Assembly: GCF_900590755.1 (NCBI RefSeq)
Contig: NZ_UUOC01000001.1
Coordinates: 496,001 to 560,000, forward strand
Reading direction: 5' to 3'
Length of the DNA stretch: 64,000 nucleotides
Source of the DNA: Pseudomonas viridiflava
GTDB lineage: Bacteria > Pseudomonadota > Gammaproteobacteria > Pseudomonadales > Pseudomonadaceae
Shown here: one piece after another, positions 32,060-39,622 of the stretch
Layout of the letters: every line of letters starts with the position of its first letter
How positions within the stretch are numbered: the stretch's first letter is position 1
The notes under the pieces: model-generated
Databases searched by the model: none
What the model was told of the DNA's origin: nothing
What the model saw: the letters and a program-made list of their open reading frames with translations, nothing else
Made by a program: the position numbers and the translations under genes

Positions 32060-34432
32060 ATGCCATTCAAAGAACTCAAGATTCTCCTGATCGAAGACAG
32101 TCCGCACGATGCTGAGCTGACGCTTTTATCCCTGGAGGCCAGTGGCATTGAGGTGCAGTCAACCCTGGTTCATAACCACCTTGGCGCTGCCAAGGCACTG
32201 AGTGAGCAGGTTTTTGACGTTGTGCTCTGCGACTTCCTGCTGCCGGGCTCTTCCGGCGCGGATGTGCTGAAGATTGCCCGGGAACTGGCGCCTGAAACCC
32301 CGTTCATTTTCCTCTCGGGTATTTTCGGCGAGCAGCAGGCCGTGGAGATGATGCGTTTGGGGGCCGTGGATTACGTCCTCAAGCAAAACCTCAAGATGCT
32401 GCCCAAGGCCGTCAGGCGTGCGGTTTCCGAAGTCCGCGAACGGGTCAAGCGCCGGGCTGCCGAAACCGCGCTGCAAGAAGTCGAAGTCCGTGCCCGGCTG
32501 GCCATCGAAGCAGCCATGATGGGTGTTTGGGAGTTTCAGCCGTCACAGGGCAAGATGCTCTGGGACGAACGCTGTAACGCCTTGTACGAAATCCTTCCCA
32601 ATAGCCACGTGGACCTGCCCTTCTTACTCGCCCGCTGTCATCCGGATGACCGACCGCTGCTGGAATCCAGAATCAGCGAGGCGCTGGCTCGCGAAGGTGA
32701 CTACCAGATCGAATACCGCGCCTTGATGCCCAACGGCAGGTCACGGTGGCTGTTCTCCAATGGCCGCTCGGTGTTCGAAGAAGGTCAATGTGTACGCTTT
32801 ACCGGCGTCATGCAGGACATCACCGAACGCAAGCAGGCAACCCGGGAACTGGTTGAGCTCAACGAAGCCCTTGGCGCGCGCATCGAGTTGCGCACCCGAG
32901 AGCGGGATCGCACTTGGGAGTTGTCCCGTGAGCTACTGGCCGTGCTGCGCCTGGACATGACACCGATCTCCTTCAACCCGGCCTGGGAAGCGACACTGGG
33001 CTGGTCGAACGAGCAGATCAGTCAGATGCGCCTGTGGGAGCTGATTCACCCGGCGGATGTGGGCATGACCGTCCACGAGATGGAAAGCATCGCCCGGGGC
33101 AATATCTCCACCCGCTTCGTCAACCGCATGAAGCACCGCTCTGGTGATTACCGCTGGCTGTCCTGGACCATCGTCCCCGAAGGCGAGTTGATGTATGCCG
33201 CGGTTCGCGACATCACCGAAGAACGCGCCGTCATCGACGAACTCGCCGCTGCCAACCAGCGCCTGCGCGCGCAGATCAGTGAACGAGAGCGAATCGAAGC
33301 CGATCTTCAGCAAATGCAACGCCTGGAAGTAGTCGGGCAACTGACGGCGGGCGTGGCACACGACTTCAACAACCTGCTGACAGTGATCCTGACCAGCACC
33401 ACGTTTGCCATCCGCGATATCGAACGCGGCACCCTGGACAAGACCGTCAATCGCTTGCAGAACGTCAAGGACGCAGGCGAGCGCGGGGCGAAGCTCACCG
33501 CTCAACTGCTATCGTTCTCGCGTCGCCAGCGATTGCAACCAACAGCCATCAGCCTCAACGATACCGTGCGGAACATGGGCACCCTGCTCGCCCGTGCGCT
33601 GGGCGGCAGTATCTGGATCAAGACCGATCTGGCCGCTGATCTGTGGTACGCCATGGGCGACCCGACCCAGACCGAAATGATCATCCTCAACCTGGCCATC
33701 AACGCCAGGGATGCCATGGAGATGGGTGGTTCGCTGTGTTTCTCGACCTTCAATGCCGAGATCACCCGGCACGCCGTTCGCCCGGAGGACCCTGAGCCAG
33801 GCAAGTACGCGGTACTCGCCATCAGCGATTCGGGCAGCGGCATGAGCCCGGAAACACTGCTGCGGGCCTTCGAACCGTTCTACACCACCAAGGAAGTCGG
33901 TAAAGGCTCCGGGCTGGGCCTGGCTCAGGTGTTCGGCTTTGCCAAGCAATCCGGTGGCGGTGTCATGATTGAAAGCGAGCTGGGTGTCGGCACCAAAGTC
34001 ATGGTCTACCTGCCCAGCGTCGGTAAACCGGAAATACTGGCCGATGAGGATCTGCCCCTCGCGCCCGTGCCCCACCCCGTCGGCTCGCGCACCATTCTGC
34101 TGGTTGATGATGATCCGGCAGTGCGTTCAGTCACCCTGCAAATGTTGCAGTCACTGGGCTACGCGGTCAGAGAGGCCGGAAGCGGGCTGCAGGCCATGGA
34201 AATGCTGGACGCCAGTATCGACCTGGTACTCACCGACTTCGCCATGCCCGCCATGACCGGCGGCGAACTGGCCACGCTGGTACATCAGAAGTATCCCGAC
34301 ATGCCAGTCCTGTTCGTGACCGGCTACGCCGACATCGACGTACTCGGCCTGGAAGGTTCGTCAGTGGTGCAAAAACCCTTCAACGAAGGCGATCTGATCA
34401 GCAAGCTGCATCGGGCGTTGAGTCATAGCTAA
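32060..34432 (+). CDS. Hybrid histidine kinase REC-PAS-PAS-HisKA-HATPase-REC
   Basis: The 790-aa cytoplasmic protein opens with a receiver (D58 in VVLCDFLLPG). Two PAS domains follow (about 140-260 and 285-395, each ending in a DITE motif), then HisKA (H434 in GVAHDFNNLL), ATPase (NLAINARDAM, GSGLGLAQVFG) and a terminal receiver (D726 in LVLTDFAMPAM). It starts 28 bases after the CheY-like gene with a weak ribosome site, so it belongs to the phytochrome operon. It shares the layout of the last stressosome-operon kinase (1043-2995), so the two may be paralogues. It may integrate light with a PAS signal. Confidence 0.93.
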   Translation: MPFKELKILLIEDSPHDAELTLLSLEASGIEVQSTLVHNHLGAAKALSEQVFDVVLCDFLLPGSSGADVLKIARELAPETPFIFLSGIFGEQQAVEMMRLGAVDYVLKQNLKMLPKAVRRAVSEVRERVKRRAAETALQEVEVRARLAIEAAMMGVWEFQPSQGKMLWDERCNALYEILPNSHVDLPFLLARCHPDDRPLLESRISEALAREGDYQIEYRALMPNGRSRWLFSNGRSVFEEGQCVRFTGVMQDITERKQATRELVELNEALGARIELRTRERDRTWELSRELLAVLRLDMTPISFNPAWEATLGWSNEQISQMRLWELIHPADVGMTVHEMESIARGNISTRFVNRMKHRSGDYRWLSWTIVPEGELMYAAVRDITEERAVIDELAAANQRLRAQISERERIEADLQQMQRLEVVGQLTAGVAHDFNNLLTVILTSTTFAIRDIERGTLDKTVNRLQNVKDAGERGAKLTAQLLSFSRRQRLQPTAISLNDTVRNMGTLLARALGGSIWIKTDLAADLWYAMGDPTQTEMIILNLAINARDAMEMGGSLCFSTFNAEITRHAVRPEDPEPGKYAVLAISDSGSGMSPETLLRAFEPFYTTKEVGKGSGLGLAQVFGFAKQSGGGVMIESELGVGTKVMVYLPSVGKPEILADEDLPLAPVPHPVGSRTILLVDDDPAVRSVTLQMLQSLGYAVREAGSGLQAMEMLDASIDLVLTDFAMPAMTGGELATLVHQKYPDMPVLFVTGYADIDVLGLEGSSVVQKPFNEGDLISKLHRALSHS

Positions 34433-34445
34433 AACACCGACTGCC

Positions 34446-34529
34446 CTGTAGGAGCCGTCGGAGGTTACGACGGCCGCGATGACGGTGTGTCAGACGGACC
34501 GCAATTCGCAGCCTTCGGCAGCTCCTACA
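34446..34529. repeat. REP pair, CTGTAGGAGC type
   Basis: An inverted pair with a variant left arm (CTGTAGGAGCCGTCGGAGG) and a right arm CAGCCTTCGGCAGCTCCTAC, between the convergent hybrid kinase and GlxA-type regulator genes. Confidence 0.8.
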
Positions 34530-34552
34530 AAAACCGCAAAACCTGCAAACCC

Positions 34553-35536
34553 CTACCCCACCAACCGCTTCTCCTTCGAAGGCCGATAGCCGAAGTACGA
34601 GCTGTAGCATTTGCTGAAGTGGCTCGGGGAGACGAAACCGCAGGCCACCAGCACTTCCACCTGGGACATCTCGGTATGTTGCAGCAGGCGCCTGGCTTCG
34701 GTGATGCGCAGTTCGAGATAGTAACGCTGGGGCGTGGTGCCCAACTGCTCGCGGAACAGACGCTCCACCTGACGACGCGAACGCCCGGCGTAGACCGCCA
34801 GTTGGTCCATCTCCAGCGGTTCTTCAAGATTGGCATCCATCAGCTTGACCACCTCGCGCAATGGCGCACTGACGGAGATGTGCCGGGACGGTTTGATGCG
34901 CCGATAACGCGACTCTTCGAATGAAAGGATATCTTCGATGCCTTCCACAAGAGCTTTGTCGTGCAGTTCCTTTATCCACTCCAGGGCCATATGAAAGGCG
35001 CCAGACGGGCTTGAAGCGCTCAGTCGATCCCGATCCACCACAAACGGCTCGCTGGTGACATGCGTCACTTTGCAGATCTCCGCCAGTGCAGGACGATGCT
35101 CCGGATGAATCGCGCAGCGATAGCCCTCAAGCAAACCCGCCACCCCGAGAAACCAGGCGCCGTTCCACAAACCGGCCAGGATAATACCCGCATCGGCGGC
35201 AGCCTTGAGCAGGTTGATGAACTCATCACTGGCGTGAAGCTCAGTCCGATAGCCCCCACAAATAACCAGCAGATCCAGCTCTTTAAGGGCCTGCAGATCA
35301 ATGCGTCCATCAGGCCGGATAACCAGCCCCAGATCGCTGATGACCTCCGCTTCTTGCAGACCAAATGTCCGGGTGCTGAATAATTTGGGGCGCAGCAGGT
35401 TCGCAGTGACGATGGTGTCCAGTGCCTGGGTAAACGCCGGCAGCGAAAAGTGCTCAAGCAACAGGAAACCCGTATGGGTCTGCCGCGCGGGCGCTTTGCG
35501 GCTTTCATCCACATAACGAAGGTTCTTGCCCTTCAT
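34553..35536 (-). CDS. GlxA-family AraC-type regulator with DJ-1/PfpI-like domain
   Basis: The 327-aa regulator has an N-terminal DJ-1/PfpI-like ligand domain (TGFLLLEHFSLPAFTQALDT, LLVICGGYRTE, GLWNGAWFLGVAGLLEGYR) in which the usual nucleophilic Cys of amidotransferases is not conserved. A C-terminal AraC HTH follows (LEMDQLAVYAGRSRRQVERL, ...VEVLVACGFVSPSHFSKCYS). This is the layout of GbdR, ArgR and CdhR, Pseudomonas regulators of quaternary amine and arginine metabolism. I cannot assign a specific member. The start at 35536 (ATG) is preferred to a TTG at 35566; both have weak ribosome sites. Confidence 0.88.
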   Translation of the reverse strand: MKGKNLRYVDESRKAPARQTHTGFLLLEHFSLPAFTQALDTIVTANLLRPKLFSTRTFGLQEAEVISDLGLVIRPDGRIDLQALKELDLLVICGGYRTELHASDEFINLLKAAADAGIILAGLWNGAWFLGVAGLLEGYRCAIHPEHRPALAEICKVTHVTSEPFVVDRDRLSASSPSGAFHMALEWIKELHDKALVEGIEDILSFEESRYRRIKPSRHISVSAPLREVVKLMDANLEEPLEMDQLAVYAGRSRRQVERLFREQLGTTPQRYYLELRITEARRLLQHTEMSQVEVLVACGFVSPSHFSKCYSSYFGYRPSKEKRLVG

Positions 35537-35667
35537 GCAGCCACTGAATTGACGGCGTTCGATCAATCGTTGTCTCTCTTGTTTGTTTTGGCGCAGCTGC
35601 TGACAAGCAAAGTGCTGAAGGCGCCACTATAAACAGGATTCATCCAAAGAAGACACTCGGTTGCGTA

Positions 35668-35753
35668 GGACCGGCTTTAGCCGGGAGGGCGGCAGTTCTG
35701 TCGACACATGTGCAGTGGATGTAAGGGCCTCTTCCCGGCTGAAGCCGGTCCCA
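35668..35753. repeat. REP pair, GGACCGGCTTnAGCCGGGA type
   Basis: A third REP type: AGGACCGGCTTTAGCCGGGA at the left and CCCGGCTGAAGCCGGTCCCA at the right. The same type recurs at 63549-63654. Confidence 0.8.
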
Positions 35754-35776
35754 CACAAAGCATTCCAGGCGCGCCG

Positions 35777-36313
35777 TCAAACCACCGGATAAACCACATG
35801 CACCAAAACAGCAAACGTCCCCAGACACAGCCAGAACACGAAAAACATCCAGGGCGTGCGTTTGGAAAACAGCAGCGCGGTCTTGTGGCCTTTATCGGTG
35901 GACTCCCAACTGCTGAACAGCGGTGAATCATCGTAGGCCTGGCCCATCATCGGATCACTTCTGAGCAGTCCACTCTGTTTGAGATACCAATGGTCGATGA
36001 TGTCGCACGCAGCCTTGATCCCCGGCCAGGCCATGAGCGAACTGACCACACCGAATATCGCCAGCATCAGCGGGACCACCAGCGTGAAAATCACGCCCCA
36101 TTGGGGATTCACGTTAGCCATGCTCGATGCATAGGCAATCACCAGAAAAGCCTGGGCGGACAGGTAGGCGTTGGTGCGGCTGGACAGGTTGGTGGTTTCG
36201 AAGTGGATTTCGTTGCGATAGAAGTCCAGACGCTCCTTGGGCGAAGCGAAAATCCGGTTTTCCTGCTCGCTCTCCTCGTTCAAAGCAGCAGGGGACGTAA
36301 TTATTTTCGACAC
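35777..36313 (-). CDS. Small integral membrane protein of unknown function
   Basis: The 178-aa protein has a soluble N-terminus with KERLDFYRNEIHFETTNLSSR, then a hydrophobic stretch (about 50-66), a long membrane segment (about 73-95: WGVIFTLVVPLMLAIFGVV) and a last one at the C-terminus (about 153-177). A polar loop lies between them. I do not recognise a family. The pattern of a helical N-terminal region before two or three membrane helices resembles small membrane effector or sensor proteins, but no motif supports this. Start is GTG at 36313 with GAGG five bases upstream. It is monocistronic, flanked by REP DNA and an orphan terminator. Confidence 0.8.
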   Translation of the reverse strand: MSKIITSPAALNEESEQENRIFASPKERLDFYRNEIHFETTNLSSRTNAYLSAQAFLVIAYASSMANVNPQWGVIFTLVVPLMLAIFGVVSSLMAWPGIKAACDIIDHWYLKQSGLLRSDPMMGQAYDDSPLFSSWESTDKGHKTALLFSKRTPWMFFVFWLCLGTFAVLVHVVYPVV

Positions 36314-36426
36314 GGCAACCTCTAGGTATTCAGTTGAAGCTTAGAAGTACCCTGCCCCGCCAAGTTCACCTGCAGCCAGGTTCACCCGCAATTAGCCCGC
36401 CCAGCGGTGAGTTTAATGCGCCCAAT

Positions 36427-36456
36427 AAAAAACCCGCCGAAGCGGGTTATTTTTCA
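36427..36456. terminator. Orphan bidirectional terminator with UUCG loop
   Basis: AACCCGC-CGAA-GCGGGTT (36431-36448) is a perfect stem. On the minus strand the loop reads TTCG and a TTTTTTATT run follows, a textbook intrinsic terminator; the plus strand also has ATTTTTC after it. No annotated gene ends here: the flanking genes both start on either side and read away from it. It should terminate an unannotated transcript. Confidence 0.75.
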
Positions 36457-36737
36457 TCAAAACCATTCCAACATCCTGTCGGTAGCATCCAAGCCATGGT
36501 GATCATCCTTGACCGCTGAAGCCCTTCCTGTGCTTCAGTTGATGGCTCTAGATTGGGCCTCGGCAGCCATTATGTAAACGGCAGATAGTCCTATTCGCGT
36601 GTAAGCCTTTCGCCATAGAAGCCATCAGTTTGATGCCATCAGGCTGATCACTGGGCGCCGCCAGGACCGGTGATCCCGACGCCGGAACTCCCGTAGTCGA
36701 GCGCGTTCTGCTGCTTATCACCGCACGGAGACCAGCC
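36457..36737. other. Gene-free, hairpin-rich region before ligD (candidate leftward sRNA)
   Basis: No ORF here is convincing. CTGAAGC (36516-36522) and GCTTCAG (36532-36538) form a perfect 7-bp hairpin, and GCCATCAG is repeated near 36622 and 36635. The stretch lies upstream of the orphan terminator when read leftward, so it is where a minus-strand small RNA would be. It must also contain the ligD promoter. Confidence 0.4.
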
Positions 36738-39398
36738 ATGAGCGCGGCATTGGACGAATACAACCGCAAACGGGACTTTGACGCGACGCCCGAACCCTCT
36801 GGCGCTGCCAAGGCCAAACGCGGCTCAGGCCGTGCAAAGAAGGCGGCGACACCGGCCCATGCCTTGCAGTTCTGCATCCAGAAGCACGACGCCTCGCACC
36901 TGCATTACGACTTCCGCCTGGAGCTGGATGGCACGCTGAAAAGCTGGGCAGTCCCCAAAGGTCCATCTCTGGACCCCAAAACCAAGCGCCTGGCGGTGCA
37001 CGTCGAAGATCACCCCATCAGTTACGCCACCTTCGAAGGCAGCATCCCGGAAGGTCATTATGGCGCCGGTGATGTCATCGTCTGGGACCGGGGCGTGTGG
37101 AATCCGCTTTCCGATCCCGCCGAAGCCTACGCCAAGGGTCGCCTCAAATTCGAGTTGGTCGGTGAAAAACTTGGTGGTGTCTGGAATCTGGTGAGAACCC
37201 ATATGCCCGGCAAAAAGGAACAGTGGTTTCTCATCAAGCATCAGGACGACTTCGCCCGCCCCGGCGCCGAATACGACGTGGTTGAAGCCGAGCCGCACAG
37301 CGTGCTGAGTGAGCGCACCCTGATACCGAAAAAGGCAGCAAAAAAAACCAGTGCGAAAGCCGCAGACCCCAAACCCGTCAAACCGGTTTCCACTGCAAAC
37401 AAGACTTCTAAGGCCGCGCCGAAAAAGGCGGCCTCAAACAAAAGCGCTACCAAGACACCGCTCAGCAATGCCGAAGCCGCGGCAATACCGGAAAGCATCA
37501 AACCTGAACTGGCGACCCTGGTGGACTCGGCCCCCGAAGGCGATTGGCGCTACGAGATCAAATTCGACGGCTACCGGATCATGGCCAAAATCAACGAAGG
37601 CAAGGTCCAGCTGTTCACCCGCAATGGTCACGACTGGACCCATAAACTGCCACGTCAGGCCGAAGCGCTGGCCAGCCTGGACCTGGATTCCGCCTGGCTC
37701 GACGGCGAAATGGTGGTCGCCAACGAGCAGGGAGTACCTGACTTTCAGGCTTTACAGAATGCCTTCGAAGTCGGCAGCAGCGACGCTATCAGCTATTACC
37801 TGTTTGACATGCCCTACCTCAACGGCATGGACCTGCGTCAGGTTCCGGTCGAACAGCGTCGGGCCGCGCTGGCCAAGGTGCTGGAGCGCAGCGAGGATGA
37901 AGTGCTGCGTTTCTCCGAAGACTTTTCCGAAACCCCCGACGCTCTGCTCAACACCGCCTGCCAGATGAACATGGAAGGCCTGATCGGCAAGCGTGTGGGG
38001 AGCAGCTACGTGTCCCGGCGCAGTGGTGACTGGATCAAACTCAAGTGCAAACGTCGACAGGAATTCGTGGTGGTGGGTTTCACTGAGCCAAAAGGCGCAC
38101 GCAGCAAGTTTGGTGCGCTGCTGCTGGGCCTGCACGATGCCGACAGCGGTGAGCTGCGTTACGCGGGCAAAGTCGGGACCGGCTTCAATGAGGCCACGCT
38201 GAGCAGCATTCACGCCCAGTTGACGCCACTGGAGGTCAAGAAAACCGCCGTCGCCAACCCGCCTACCGGCTTCGAAGCCAAAGGCGTGCACTGGCTCAAA
38301 CCCGAACTGCTGGCGGAGGTGGCCTTTGCCGAGATCACCAAAGAGGGTTCGGTGCGCCATGCGGTGTTCCAGGGCCTGCGCACGGACAAGCCCGCCAAAT
38401 CCATCACCGAGGAGCGCCCTGCTCCGGCGGTCACTGAGAAGAAACGTCGCAAGACAGCCGCCCAGTCAGCCAAGCCAAAAACCAAGTCAGCTGCGCCAAA
38501 AACCGTTGAAACCCCTACCTCGGGAAAAATCAGGCTCACCCATCCCGAGCGCATCATCGATCCTGTCAGCGGCGCCACCAAGCGAGACCTTGCGGATTAC
38601 TGCATCCGTATATCGGACTGGCTGTTGCCACAATTGAAGAATCGACCTGTGGCACTGGTTCGCGCGCCGGAAGGCATCAGCGGCGAGTTGTTCTTTCAGA
38701 AAAATGCCGAGCGCCTGGCGATACCCGGCATCGAGACCCTGGGCAAAGAGCAGACCGGCCAGCCGGTGATGCTGATCAATAACCTCGAAGCGCTGGTGGG
38801 GGCCGTGCAGATGAGCACCATCGAGCTGCACACCTGGAACGCGGTGACCAAGGACCTTGAACGGCCGGACCGCTTTATTCTCGACCTGGACCCTGATCCG
38901 GCCCTGCCATGGAAAAGCATGGTCGAAGCCACGCAACTGACCCTGACGGTGCTGGATGAACTGGGCCTCAAATCCTTCCTCAAGACCAGCGGCGGCAAAG
39001 GCATTCACATTGTCGTGCCGCTGACCCCGAAAGCCGACTGGGATGCGGTCAAAGACTTCAGCCACGCCATCGTCAAACACATCGCCAAGCTGTTGCCTGA
39101 CCGGTTTTCAGCAGTCTCGGGCCCCAAGAATCGGGTCGGACGGATTTTCATCGACTACCTGCGCAACGGCCTGGGCGCCACCACCATCTGCGCCTACGCC
39201 CCACGGACACGCGAAGGCTTGCCGGTATCGGTGCCGATCTTTCGGGATGAGATCAAGGAAATCAAAGGCGCCAATCTGTGGACGATCCACAACGTCCATG
39301 AGCGCCTGGCGGAACTGGACAGCGACCCCTGGGCCGACATGGCAAAAACCAGACAGACCATCACCGCCCAGATGCGCAAGCGCGTGGGTATGAAATGA
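36738..39398 (+). CDS. ligD: ATP-dependent DNA ligase LigD (PE-LIG-POL)
   Basis: The 886-aa protein has all three NHEJ activities in Pseudomonas order. The N-terminal 3'-phosphoesterase (about 30-190) has H50, H54, H56 and D58 (KHDASHLHYDFRLELDG) and HPISYATFEGSIPEGHYGAG. A Lys/Ala-rich linker (about 195-250) leads to the ligase with the nucleotidyl lysine K275 in YEIKFDGYR and motif V WIKLKCKRR. A second Lys-rich linker (about 548-600) precedes the primase-polymerase (FILDLDPDP metal motif, TSGGKGIHIV, IFIDYLRN). LigD repairs double-strand breaks with Ku, and no Ku gene is in the window. GGAG lies seven bases before the ATG. Confidence 0.97.
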   Translation: MSAALDEYNRKRDFDATPEPSGAAKAKRGSGRAKKAATPAHALQFCIQKHDASHLHYDFRLELDGTLKSWAVPKGPSLDPKTKRLAVHVEDHPISYATFEGSIPEGHYGAGDVIVWDRGVWNPLSDPAEAYAKGRLKFELVGEKLGGVWNLVRTHMPGKKEQWFLIKHQDDFARPGAEYDVVEAEPHSVLSERTLIPKKAAKKTSAKAADPKPVKPVSTANKTSKAAPKKAASNKSATKTPLSNAEAAAIPESIKPELATLVDSAPEGDWRYEIKFDGYRIMAKINEGKVQLFTRNGHDWTHKLPRQAEALASLDLDSAWLDGEMVVANEQGVPDFQALQNAFEVGSSDAISYYLFDMPYLNGMDLRQVPVEQRRAALAKVLERSEDEVLRFSEDFSETPDALLNTACQMNMEGLIGKRVGSSYVSRRSGDWIKLKCKRRQEFVVVGFTEPKGARSKFGALLLGLHDADSGELRYAGKVGTGFNEATLSSIHAQLTPLEVKKTAVANPPTGFEAKGVHWLKPELLAEVAFAEITKEGSVRHAVFQGLRTDKPAKSITEERPAPAVTEKKRRKTAAQSAKPKTKSAAPKTVETPTSGKIRLTHPERIIDPVSGATKRDLADYCIRISDWLLPQLKNRPVALVRAPEGISGELFFQKNAERLAIPGIETLGKEQTGQPVMLINNLEALVGAVQMSTIELHTWNAVTKDLERPDRFILDLDPDPALPWKSMVEATQLTLTVLDELGLKSFLKTSGGKGIHIVVPLTPKADWDAVKDFSHAIVKHIAKLLPDRFSAVSGPKNRVGRIFIDYLRNGLGATTICAYAPRTREGLPVSVPIFRDEIKEIKGANLWTIHNVHERLAELDSDPWADMAKTRQTITAQMRKRVGMK

Positions 39399-39406
39399 AC
39401 CATTGC

Positions 39407-39494
39407 CCGTAGGAGCGCGCTTGCCCGCGATGCAGCCGACTCGGTCTGCCTGTCACACCGAGTTATCGTTCATCGCGGGCAAGCGCGCCCCAGG
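39407..39494. repeat. REP pair, GGAGCGCGCTTGCCCGCGAT type
   Basis: CCGTAGGAGCGCGCTTGCCC at the left and ATCGCGGGCAAGCGCGCCCC at the right form a long near-perfect inverted pair between the convergent ligD and c-di-GMP protein genes. Confidence 0.85.
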
Positions 39495-39533
39495 TTTTGC
39501 GTTCTTCCAGACTCACCCCGCCCCTGTAGGAGT

Positions 39534-39550
39534 GAGCTTGCTCGCGATCA
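39534..39550. repeat. REP half-element, GGAGTGAGCTTGCTCGCGA type
   Basis: A single arm CTGTAGGAGTGAGCTTGC and TCGCGATC after the complete REP. It is self-complementary over GAGCTTGCTC. Confidence 0.6.
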
Positions 39551-39622
39551 GCTGCGAAGCAGTCGTAAAAAATGCCGGACTCCGCTCGCACACGTCCAAC
39601 ATTTCCCCGCAATGGCGCGCCT

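Noticed and set aside
36548..36877. Minus-strand 109-aa frame across the ligD start
   Set aside because: It overlaps the ligD coding start antisense, with no ribosome site or conserved pattern; the region is better explained as promoter or sRNA DNA.
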